Part shown: piece by piece, positions 1 through 6,304 of the stretch
How the letters are laid out: each line of letters starts with the position of its first letter
Position numbering within the stretch: position 1 is the stretch's first letter
DNA from: Candidatus Firestoneibacteriota bacterium
Lineage (GTDB): Bacteria; Oederibacteriota; JAAXVQ01; JAUVAV01
Reading direction: 5' to 3'
DNA: 12,027 nucleotides
Assembly: GCA_030635415.1 (NCBI GenBank)
Contig: DAOVYW010000049.1
Location: forward strand, 1-12,027
The notes under the pieces: model-generated
What the model saw: the letters and a program-made list of their open reading frames with translations, nothing else
What the model was told of the DNA's origin: nothing
The model's database searches: none
Position numbers and translations under genes: made by a program

Positions 1-2024
1 CCAAGCCTGTAGAGGTTGCAGCCAAGCCTGTAGAGGTTGCAGCCAAGCCTGTAGAGGTTGCAGCCAAGCCTGTAGAGGTTGCAGCCAAGCCTGTTGAGGT
101 TGCAGCCAAGCCTGTTGAGGTTGCAGCCAAGCCTGTAGAGGTTGCAGCCAAGCCTGTTGAGGTTGCAGCCGAGCCTGTTGAGGTTGCAGCCGAGCCTGTT
201 GAGGTTGCAGCCGAGCCTGTTGAGGCCGCAGCCGAGCCTGTTGAGGTTGCCCATAAGCTTGTAGAAGAGATGGAAAAGGAAATTTCAAGCCAACCGGATG
301 AACCGGCTACGGAACCATTGGAAGAAGAGGGGAATTTCGCCGAGGAATTAGAGCAGGCGCTGGAGAATGAACCCGAGCTCGGAGAAATAGTTAAGGGGCG
401 GGTCCTGCGTATTGATGCAGAGGGTGTTATTATAGATATAGGTTCAAAGTCCGAAGGCATTATTCCACGGGAAGAATTTCTTGATGTCCGGGGTGAGTTC
501 TCCACCCAAGTGGGTGATGAAGTTGATGTTCTGTTGGAACGCCGTGAGAACCGGGAGGGCCTAGTGGTGTTGTCCAAGCGGAAGGTAGATAAAAAGAGAA
601 GCTGGAATATTGCGAGTGCGGCCTTGGCAAACGGGACCAGTCTGGAAGGAATAGTACTTTCCAAAGACAAAGGCGGTTTCATAGTAGATATCGGGGGCGT
701 GCGGGCTTTTCTGCCCGGATCTCATATGGATATTCGTACGGTTAAAGATCCGGATACCTTCCTGAACCAGCGCCTGCAATTCAAAGTAATCAAGCTGAAC
801 CGGGAACGGGGTAATATTATGGTTTCCCGGCGAAATTTTCTTATAGATGAACTCAACCAGCAGCGTTCCCAGGTGATTTCCAAACTTAAACCCGGACGCC
901 TGGTCAAGGGAGTAGTGAAAAATCTGACTAATTATGGGGCTTTTATCGACTTAGGCGGAGTGGATGGACTGCTGCATGTAAATGACATGGCATGGTCCAA
1001 GGTGACCAATCCCCGCCAGGTAGTAAAAACCGGCGAAGAAATAGAGGTCCTGGTGCTGTCGATTGATGAAGCCTCTAGCAAGGTAGCATTGGGCCTCAAG
1101 CAGAAAAGCGAAGATCCCTGGGTCAATATTGCGGCCAAGTATCCAGTGGAAAGCCTGATTGAGGCTGAGGTGGTTTCTTTGACCGATTTTGGAGCCTTTT
1201 TGCGCATTGAGAATGGTCTGGAAGGTTTGCTCCCGGTTTCGGAGATGTCCTGGACCAAACGACTACGCCATCCCAGAGAAATTTTAAAGATTGGGGACAG
1301 CCTGCGGGTGAAAATATTATCCCTGGATCCCCAGGCCAAGAAAATTACTCTCGGATTGCGCCAGACCGAGCCGGAGCCTTTCGTTTTGTTTATGGAAAAT
1401 TACAAGCAAGGCCATACGCTGGACGGCGAGGTAAAATCAATCACCAAATACGGAGCTTTTGTTGAACTGGTCGAAGGAGTCACCGGTTTGTTGCATATTT
1501 CAGATATGTCTTGGGATGGGTCGCTTAAGGATCCCGGAGAGTTGGTTAAAGTGGGTGAGCAGATATCGGTCAAAATATTGGAAATCCAGGCCGATAGAAA
1601 AAAAATATCCCTGGGCTTGAAGCAGCTCCAGGAGAATCCTTGGATTACCGCCGTTAAAAAATATACTGTGGGAACCGTGGTTAATGCCAAAGTTATCCGG
1701 AACACCAAATTCGGAGTATTTGTTCAGATGGAACCCGGAGTAGAAGGGCTGATTCACATTACCCAGTTAGAAAAAGGGAAAGAACACTCTGAGCCGAAAC
1801 CTTTGCCAGAGGGAGAATATGTGCAGGCCAAAATAATCAAGGTTAATAGGAAAGAACATAAGATCGCTCTTTCTATCCGGGAGTTTATGCAGGATCAAGA
1901 GCAGGCGGAAATGCAAAAATACCTGAAGCCGGCTAATAAACCAGGGATTTCGCTGGGAGAGATTTCGGGTCTAAGCCGGGAAGAACTACTTAAACGTTTT
2001 ACTGAGAAACCTAAAAATGAATGA
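1..2024 (+). CDS. rpsA: 30S ribosomal protein S1-type RNA-binding protein, six S1 domains, 5' partial
   Basis: S1 proteins bind mRNA on the 30S subunit through repeated OB-fold S1 domains and help translation initiation. Numbering from the internal ATG at 270, six S1 domains start near residues 38, 122, 209, 294, 381 and 468. Domains 3-6 are the most canonical, each with a YGAF/FGAF/FGVF-type core followed by GLLHISDMSW-like or LGLKQ-like ends; domains 1 and 2 are more divergent, as usual in S1. A charged tail of about 40 residues follows. The ATG at 270 is not a convincing start: it has no good ribosome binding site, and the same frame is open back to base 3 through a heptapeptide repeat array. 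I therefore treat the gene as 5' truncated by the window edge (first full codon at 3). In several Firmicutes S1 is fused to the C-terminus of IspH, and the array could be such a linker; this is inference. The S1 assignment is secure, the N-terminal extent is not. Confidence 0.93.
   Translation, partial: KPVEVAAKPVEVAAKPVEVAAKPVEVAAKPVEVAAKPVEVAAKPVEVAAKPVEVAAEPVEVAAEPVEVAAEPVEAAAEPVEVAHKLVEEMEKEISSQPDEPATEPLEEEGNFAEELEQALENEPELGEIVKGRVLRIDAEGVIIDIGSKSEGIIPREEFLDVRGEFSTQVGDEVDVLLERRENREGLVVLSKRKVDKKRSWNIASAALANGTSLEGIVLSKDKGGFIVDIGGVRAFLPGSHMDIRTVKDPDTFLNQRLQFKVIKLNRERGNIMVSRRNFLIDELNQQRSQVISKLKPGRLVKGVVKNLTNYGAFIDLGGVDGLLHVNDMAWSKVTNPRQVVKTGEEIEVLVLSIDEASSKVALGLKQKSEDPWVNIAAKYPVESLIEAEVVSLTDFGAFLRIENGLEGLLPVSEMSWTKRLRHPREILKIGDSLRVKILSLDPQAKKITLGLRQTEPEPFVLFMENYKQGHTLDGEVKSITKYGAFVELVEGVTGLLHISDMSWDGSLKDPGELVKVGEQISVKILEIQADRKKISLGLKQLQENPWITAVKKYTVGTVVNAKVIRNTKFGVFVQMEPGVEGLIHITQLEKGKEHSEPKPLPEGEYVQAKIIKVNRKEHKIALSIREFMQDQEQAEMQKYLKPANKPGISLGEISGLSREELLKRFTEKPKNE
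3..254 (+). repeat. 21-bp in-frame tandem repeat, about 12 units, coding a KPVEVAA/EPVEVAA array
   Basis: Twelve consecutive 21-bp units start at 3, 24, 45, 66, 87, 108, 129, 150, 171, 192, 213 and 234. The unit is AAGCCTGTAGAGGTTGCAGC plus a final C and is read in the S1 frame as Lys-Pro-Val-Glu-Val-Ala-Ala. Units 1-8 begin with AAG (Lys) and units 9-12 with GAG (Glu). Units 1-4 are identical at DNA level; GTA alternates with GTT in units 5-8; unit 11 has GCC for GTT; unit 12 ends Ala-His; a decayed thirteenth unit (Lys-Leu-Val-Glu-Glu) follows. The array runs off the left edge, so the copy number is a minimum. A proline every seven residues argues against a regular coiled coil and for an extended, charged linker. 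Confidence 0.95.
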
Positions 2025-2089
2025 ACGTGTGTAATAGAGAGGCAGCCGCAGGCGGAAGGACTGTTTTTGGCAATGCCAGACCATCTCAG

Positions 2090-2096
2090 AGGAGGT
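2090..2096 (+). promoter_or_regulatory. Strong Shine-Dalgarno for the Crp/Fnr gene
   Basis: AGGAGGT lies 8 nt before the ATG at 2105, a near-perfect anti-SD match that fixes this start. No clear sigma-70 promoter or terminator stands out in the 80-bp gap after the S1 gene. Confidence 0.75.
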
Positions 2097-2104
2097 AAAA
2101 AGGC

Positions 2105-2764
2105 ATGAGGACTGCGCAAGAGATTTTTGAACGCTATGGAAAGACGTATACTGCCGGTGATGTAATCTTCAAAGAAGGCGATATTGGAGAGGAGATGTTT
2201 ATTATCCAGTCCGGCCAGGTGAAAATCACTAAAAAAACGAATAAGGAAGAGAAGACTCTGGTAATTCTTTCTGAGGGCGATTTTTTCGGGGAAATGGCGG
2301 TGATTGACCGCGAACCGCGTTCGGCCGGTGCTGTCGCCATTGCCAATACCAGATGCATAGTATTAAACAACGCGGTTTTTGAATCCACCATGCAGTCGAA
2401 TATACATATTGTAAAAAGAATACTGCGTAACATGAGCTCCCGTTTACGTGAAGCCAATAAGCAGATTGCCAACCTGCTTTTAAAGGATCATAATCGCAGA
2501 GTAGCCAATACCCTGATACTAATCGCTCAGAAGCACGGCACTCAGACCGAGCAGGGTATTGCAATGGATTATCCTCTTACGGCTACGGAATTGGCCAGTG
2601 CTTCCGGTCTGGCCGCGGAGAAAGAAAAAGTCCGGGATATCCTGAACAAATTGGAAAAAGCTAAAGTTATCAGATTCGAGGGCGAACGAATAGTTATTAT
2701 TTCAATGGAAAACCTGCATAAATTTATTCGATACCTTGAGATGAAGGAAGAATTTGGGGGATAA
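2105..2764 (+). CDS. Crp/Fnr-family transcriptional regulator
   Basis: The 219-residue protein has the usual family length and layout: an N-terminal cyclic-nucleotide-binding-like beta-roll (about residues 10-120), a dimerisation helix (about 120-145) and a C-terminal winged HTH (about 159-200). The roll contains Gly-Glu-Met-Ala at 62-65 and Pro-Arg-Ser at 71-73. These match the phosphate-binding-cassette positions of CRP (GELA ... PRA/S), so binding of a cyclic nucleotide is possible. No N-terminal cysteine cluster is present, so it is not an FNR-type [4Fe-4S] sensor. The recognition-helix region (after Ala-Ser-Gly-Leu) reads AAEKEKVRDIL rather than the usual S/T-R-E-T-V-S-R pattern, so its DNA target may not be the canonical CRP/FNR box. 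It sits 80 bp behind the S1 gene and is followed by a repeat-containing gap. The ligand and regulon cannot be read from sequence. Confidence 0.92.
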   Translation: MRTAQEIFERYGKTYTAGDVIFKEGDIGEEMFIIQSGQVKITKKTNKEEKTLVILSEGDFFGEMAVIDREPRSAGAVAIANTRCIVLNNAVFESTMQSNIHIVKRILRNMSSRLREANKQIANLLLKDHNRRVANTLILIAQKHGTQTEQGIAMDYPLTATELASASGLAAEKEKVRDILNKLEKAKVIRFEGERIVIISMENLHKFIRYLEMKEEFGG

Positions 2765-2807
2765 GGAAGTAACTCCAAAAGGCATTTTCAATCACATTCC
2801 GTGAGTT

Positions 2808-2894
2808 TGTCATCCCGAGTGAAACGAGGGATCTCCAAGCAGCCGCTTGATAAAAGTGTTCTATGAGATTCCTCAGCAGAGCCTCGGAATGACA
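2808..2894. repeat. Dispersed imperfect inverted repeat, copy 1 (87 bp)
   Basis: The left arm (2808-2835) begins TGTCATCCCGAG and ends GGGATCTC. The right arm (2865-2894) begins GAGATTCCTC and ends CTCGGAATGACA, which is the imperfect reverse complement of the left arm. A second copy with the same arm ends lies at 4832-4920. The arms resemble the widespread TGTCATTCTGAG...GAAGAATCT intergenic repeat seen in many environmental bacterial genomes; that resemblance is from memory. As RNA it would form a long hairpin between the crp-like and TPR genes. It has no T-tract, so I do not call it an intrinsic terminator. Confidence 0.85.
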
Positions 2895-2977
2895 TACTTA
2901 GCGAAATAATTTAAAAACGCCTATTGGAGACACTCCCATAACCGGACTAGGAGATTTCAAAAAAGGAGGGATGAAGA

Positions 2978-3568
2978 ATGAGGAAAATATCTGTGGTTTT
3001 GGTGGTGGTTCTGGCGGCCGGATTAAGCGGTTGTGGAGGTGAAGGTCCTGATGAGCGGCGGGGAAATTTATTTTTTAAAAACGGAAAATATTATGAGGCC
3101 TTTCAAGCTTACGAGAAAGCCGTGGCCAAAGATGCCAAACTTTTGGAATCCCAGGAATTCGCTGAGAAATTTAAGAATGCTTATTATTACTATGGCGGGG
3201 CGCTGGAAATGAGCGGCAGCCTGGATTCAGCGGTTAAATATTATATTTTAGGCTTTAACCTGGTTCCCACGGAGGTCGGGATCTGTGACAAGTTGGCAAA
3301 ATATTTCTGGGAAAAAGAGGAATTTGCAGAGGGCGTGAAATATTTTAAGCGCTTGGTGGAATTGGACGCGGAAAGCCCGGATACTGATAAAAAATGGGCT
3401 GTCATGGGTGAAGACTATTATGCCTTGGGATATTCCCTCTTTAAAATCAAAATGTATACGGAGGCGATAGAGGCGCTGAAGCAATCACTTAAAGTCGCTC
3501 CCCAAGGAGCCTTTGCGAAGAAGGCTAAGAACGCGCTGGCCGCCGCCCAAGCCGCGTTGAAAAAGTAA
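2978..3568 (+). CDS. TPR-repeat lipoprotein
   Basis: The 196-residue protein starts with a short basic-hydrophobic signal peptide and a lipobox Leu-Ser-Gly-Cys, with the lipidated Cys at residue 19. This predicts export and anchoring in a membrane by signal peptidase II processing. The mature part is mostly tetratricopeptide-like helical pairs at about 26-55, 68-98, 103-131 and 144-177, with typical Y..G.A....G....A...Y spacing. TPR proteins serve as protein-binding scaffolds; the partner is unknown. The start is supported by GGAGGG at 2965-2970, 7 nt upstream of the ATG. The stop is 6 nt before the xseA GTG and in the same frame, so the two are almost certainly co-transcribed, though no functional link between an outer lipoprotein and exonuclease VII is obvious. 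I do not recognise a specific family such as BamD or YfiO. Confidence 0.85.
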   Translation: MRKISVVLVVVLAAGLSGCGGEGPDERRGNLFFKNGKYYEAFQAYEKAVAKDAKLLESQEFAEKFKNAYYYYGGALEMSGSLDSAVKYYILGFNLVPTEVGICDKLAKYFWEKEEFAEGVKYFKRLVELDAESPDTDKKWAVMGEDYYALGYSLFKIKMYTEAIEALKQSLKVAPQGAFAKKAKNALAAAQAALKK

Positions 3569-3574
3569 ATCAAC

Positions 3575-4789
3575 GTGGAGGTCAAAGGTCACGGGGACCG
3601 GGAAATTTATACGGTTTCCGAAGTGGTCACGCAGGCGCGGGATTTGCTCGAAGGCGCGTTTTCCCGCGTTTGGGTGGAGGGGGAAATATCCAATTTCAAA
3701 AGGCATTTCTCCGGTCATTTTTATTTTACCCTAAAGGATTCCGGAAGCCAGCTTCGGGCAGCCATGTTCCGCGGAGCCAACCGTTGGTTAAAGTTTCAAG
3801 TGGAAGACGGACTCAAGGTAATTGCCGGCGGCCGGCTTTCAATTTATTCGGCGCGCGGTGATTTCCAGATGGTTGTGGAGAGCGTAGAGCCCGCCGGGCT
3901 CGGTGCGCTGCAACTCGTTTTTGAACAGCTCAAGCAAAAGCTGGCACAAGAAGGACTCTTTGATCCGGGAAGAAAAAAAAACCTGCCTGCGTTTCCCCGC
4001 CGTATTGCAGTGGTAACTTCGCCTACCGGGGCCGCGATTAGCGATATTTTAAATGTCACCGGCCGGCGTTCGATGTTGGCGGATATATCCATATATCCTG
4101 TCCGGGTACAGGGAGAAAGCGCGGCCCGGGAAATCGCGCAGGCTTTACGCCGGCTAAACAAGGAAGACGGATGGGATGTTATTATTTGCGGCCGGGGCGG
4201 GGGATCGCTCGAAGATTTATGGGCGTTTAACGAAGAGATCGTGGCCCGGGCCATTGCGGATTCCAGGATTCCGGTGATTTCCGCCGTGGGGCATGAAATC
4301 GACTATACGATTTCCGATTTTGTGGCCGATGTCCGGGCGGAGACACCGACCGCAGCGGCGGAGATGGTACTGCGAGACCGCCGGGAATTGCTGGAACAAA
4401 TCAAATCATTATCCCGCATCATGTCCAATAAACTAACCGGCCGGTTGCGCGAGTCACGCCGGAGATTGGACCGGGTTCTGGATTCACGCGTCTTGCAGCA
4501 GCCGCGAAGAGTTTTTGATCCCCTGGCGCAGCGCCTGGATGATCTTTTCAACCATCTGCGGCAGAGGATGGACAACCAAGTCCGGATGGGAAGAGAGCGG
4601 TTGCGGGGCCGGGCGGCTCAGTTGGAAGCGCTGTCACCGCTTAAGGTCATGGGCCGGGGTTATTCCCTGGTATATCATCTGCCCGAGCGGGAACTGCTTA
4701 GCCGGTCCGGTGGTTTGCAGCCGGGAGATAAATTGGAGATTGTTTTTCATCAGGGGCGGGCAGAGTGTGAAGTGAAGAAAGTGAAATAA
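3575..4789 (+). CDS. xseA: Exodeoxyribonuclease VII large subunit
   Basis: This is the catalytic subunit of exonuclease VII, a cytoplasmic single-strand DNA exonuclease working with several XseB subunits per XseA. The 404 residues match the family length. The N-terminal OB-fold (about 10-105) opens with the typical YTVSEVV..A..LLE and contains NFKRHFSGHFYFTLKD. The catalytic domain begins near residue 140 with RIAVVTSPTGAAISDI. It carries GRGGGSLEDLWAFN from 206 and GHEIDYTISDFVADVRAETP from 239, the conserved active-site blocks. The C-terminal part is a basic helical region that binds XseB, ending in a small domain with the typical MGRGYSLV. The GTG start is forced: an in-frame TAA of the preceding TPR gene lies only 6 nt upstream. 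There is no good upstream SD, so reinitiation after the TPR gene is likely. No catalytic motif is missing. Confidence 0.97.
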   Translation: MEVKGHGDREIYTVSEVVTQARDLLEGAFSRVWVEGEISNFKRHFSGHFYFTLKDSGSQLRAAMFRGANRWLKFQVEDGLKVIAGGRLSIYSARGDFQMVVESVEPAGLGALQLVFEQLKQKLAQEGLFDPGRKKNLPAFPRRIAVVTSPTGAAISDILNVTGRRSMLADISIYPVRVQGESAAREIAQALRRLNKEDGWDVIICGRGGGSLEDLWAFNEEIVARAIADSRIPVISAVGHEIDYTISDFVADVRAETPTAAAEMVLRDRRELLEQIKSLSRIMSNKLTGRLRESRRRLDRVLDSRVLQQPRRVFDPLAQRLDDLFNHLRQRMDNQVRMGRERLRGRAAQLEALSPLKVMGRGYSLVYHLPERELLSRSGGLQPGDKLEIVFHQGRAECEVKKVK

Positions 4790-4831
4790 CAACTGTTGTG
4801 GAAGTCCGTTTTTAGCGAACTTCCCGCATTA

Positions 4832-4920
4832 TGTCATTCTGAGCCAAAGGCGAAGAATCTTCAAGAGATCTGATATTTCAGGCGTTTCCGTGGAGATTCC
4901 TCACTACATTCGGAATGACA
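4832..4920. repeat. Dispersed imperfect inverted repeat, copy 2 (89 bp)
   Basis: The left arm (4832-4861) begins TGTCATTCTGAG and ends GAAGAATCTT. The right arm (4893-4920) begins GAGATTCCTC and ends CGGAATGACA. The architecture and arm ends match the copy at 2808-2894, while the central 30-35 bp differ. It lies between xseA and xseB, genes that are often adjacent or overlapping in other bacteria, so it was probably inserted into what was a tighter unit. A GTG just before its right arm (4890) opens a misleading upstream extension of the xseB frame. Confidence 0.85.
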
Positions 4921-4975
4921 AACTTGAGAAAACACGTTTTCGCAACCGGAAATTGTTAAGTGAACGGCTAAAAAT

Positions 4976-4980
4976 AGGAG
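4976..4980 (+). promoter_or_regulatory. Shine-Dalgarno that sets the xseB start
   Basis: AGGAG sits 8 nt before ATG 4989. It supports that start over the in-frame GTG at 4890, which lies inside the dispersed repeat. Confidence 0.7.
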
Positions 4981-4988
4981 TACCACCC

Positions 4989-5393
4989 ATGCCTAAGAAA
5001 AACAAAACCAAGAACTTTGAAGAAGCCTTGCATCGTCTGGAAGAGCTGGTTTCGCAACTGGAACATGCCGAGGCGCCGCTGGAAACCGCGCTGGCGCTGT
5101 ATGAAGAGGGGGTAGGCCTGGCGCGTTTTTGCTCCCGGCAGCTGAAAGCGGCGGAACGGCGGGTTGAAATACTGGAAGATAAGAATGGCCGAATGGAGAG
5201 CCGGCCGTTTTTATCCCCTGACCCTGAAAGGCAAGGGTTAGGGGATGAAATAGAGATGGACTTAGAAGATAATGAGGTGGAAAATAGCGATCATGCTGAA
5301 GAAACCCCGGAGAGCAGTGAGGAAGAAGACGACGAGGAGAACGAAGAAGCCCCCGAAACGGGTCTTGGACGTAACCAGAAAAACCTCTTCTAA
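4989..5393 (+). CDS. xseB: Exodeoxyribonuclease VII small subunit with acidic C-terminal tail
   Basis: XseB is the small helical-hairpin subunit that binds XseA and tunes exonuclease VII. Residues 10-75 carry the family pattern: NFEEALHRLEELVSQLE, then APLETALALYEEGVGLARFC and the LKAAERRVEIL segment. The protein is 134 residues from ATG 4989, against about 75-85 in typical XseB. The excess is a C-terminal tail of roughly 50 residues (from about 85) dominated by Glu and Asp, ending in GLGRNQKNLF. An in-frame GTG at 4890 would add 33 residues, but they are encoded by the inverted repeat and have no XseB character, so I reject it. The last 101 bp overlap the proposed ispA start in another frame. 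The distance from xseA (199 bp) is wide for this pair and is explained by the repeat. Confidence 0.93.
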   Translation: MPKKNKTKNFEEALHRLEELVSQLEHAEAPLETALALYEEGVGLARFCSRQLKAAERRVEILEDKNGRMESRPFLSPDPERQGLGDEIEMDLEDNEVENSDHAEETPESSEEEDDEENEEAPETGLGRNQKNLF

Positions 5394-6300
5394 ATCACGG
5401 CTGGATTTTGATTTAAAAATATACCTGGAGCAGCGCCGGAAAGCCATAGATACTGCGCTGGACTACTGGTTGCCGCCCTCGGACCGTTTTCCGGTTCGGC
5501 TTCACTCGGCTATGCGGCACAGTCTTTTTTCAGGCGGCAAGCGACTGCGTTCCATTCTGGTTCTGGCCGCGGCAGAAGCCTGTGGCGGACGGTCCGCTAT
5601 GGTTATGCCGGCAGCCTGCGCCTTGGAATGCATTCATACCTACTCACTGATACATGACGATTTGCCGGCCATGGACAACGATGATTTACGGCGGGGAGAG
5701 CCGACCTGCCATAAAGTTTATGGTGAGGCTGCCGCGATCTTAGCCGGTGATGCACTGCTCACTCTGGCTTTTGAATTAATGACCAAGGTTAAATTGCCAA
5801 CTAAAGCAAAAAAAACGGAATGTCTTTCCGAGTCCATCGCAATCCTGGCCAGGGCCGCCGGCCAGGCCGGTATGGTGGGAGGACAAATGGCGGACTTGGA
5901 AGCCGAGTCCCAGGCCATAGAAATCCCAATGTTGCAATACATTCATACTCACAAGACCGGGTGTTTAATTCAGGCTGCCTTGCTGGTGGGCGCCCGGCTT
6001 TCCGGAGCCTCCCGGACCCAAAGACAAGCTTTATCCGTGTATGGCGAAACCCTGGGACTGGCTTTCCAGATTACGGATGATATATTAAATATTACCGGGG
6101 AAATGAAATTACTGGGCAAAAAGACCGGTACTGATGTGAACCGGGGCAAGGCCACCTACCCGGCCCTTTATGGAATTGAGGAGTCCCGGATTCAGGCCCG
6201 CCGGCTGATAGAGAGAGGCCGCCGGGCTTTGCGGATTTTCGGCCAATCGGCTGAACCTTTATCGGCATTGGGCAAATTCATAATAGAACGCGAGGCATAA
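5293..6300 (+). CDS. ispA: Polyprenyl (geranyl/farnesyl) diphosphate synthase
   Basis: This trans-prenyltransferase condenses IPP with allylic diphosphates to make farnesyl- or geranylgeranyl-size products in the cytoplasm. Counted from ATG 5293, the first Asp-rich motif is DDLPAMD at 122-128, with the Pro-Ala insertion typical of bacterial type II FPP synthases, followed by NDDLRRGEPT. GGKRLRS precedes it, where GGKRxRP is usual. KTGCLI and the second motif DDILN (262-266) follow; the last residue is Asn instead of the usual Asp. GKATYP is present. The catalytic fold starts only near 5400 (DLKIYLEQRRKAID), yet no ATG/GTG lies there. Usable starts (ATG 5272, ATG 5293, GTG 5317) all lie within xseB and give a Lys/Arg-rich extension of about 30-40 residues. 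I chose 5293 because GAGGTGG (5274-5280) precedes it at 12 nt. The start is uncertain, the function is not. Confidence 0.94.
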   Translation: MLKKPRRAVRKKTTRRTKKPPKRVLDVTRKTSSKSRLDFDLKIYLEQRRKAIDTALDYWLPPSDRFPVRLHSAMRHSLFSGGKRLRSILVLAAAEACGGRSAMVMPAACALECIHTYSLIHDDLPAMDNDDLRRGEPTCHKVYGEAAAILAGDALLTLAFELMTKVKLPTKAKKTECLSESIAILARAAGQAGMVGGQMADLEAESQAIEIPMLQYIHTHKTGCLIQAALLVGARLSGASRTQRQALSVYGETLGLAFQITDDILNITGEMKLLGKKTGTDVNRGKATYPALYGIEESRIQARRLIERGRRALRIFGQSAEPLSALGKFIIEREA

Positions 6301-6304
6301 TAAT

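Noticed and set aside
1..254. CRISPR array
   Set aside because: The units are 21 bp, directly adjacent with no unique spacers, and in frame with S1; this is a coding tandem repeat.
270..2024. S1 gene starting at ATG 270
   Set aside because: The same frame is open to base 3 with a clearly coding repeat, and ATG 270 has no good SD, so the gene is treated as 5' partial.
4890..4988. N-terminal extension of XseB from GTG 4890
   Set aside because: It is encoded by the right arm of a dispersed repeat, lacks XseB features, and a better start with an SD exists at 4989.
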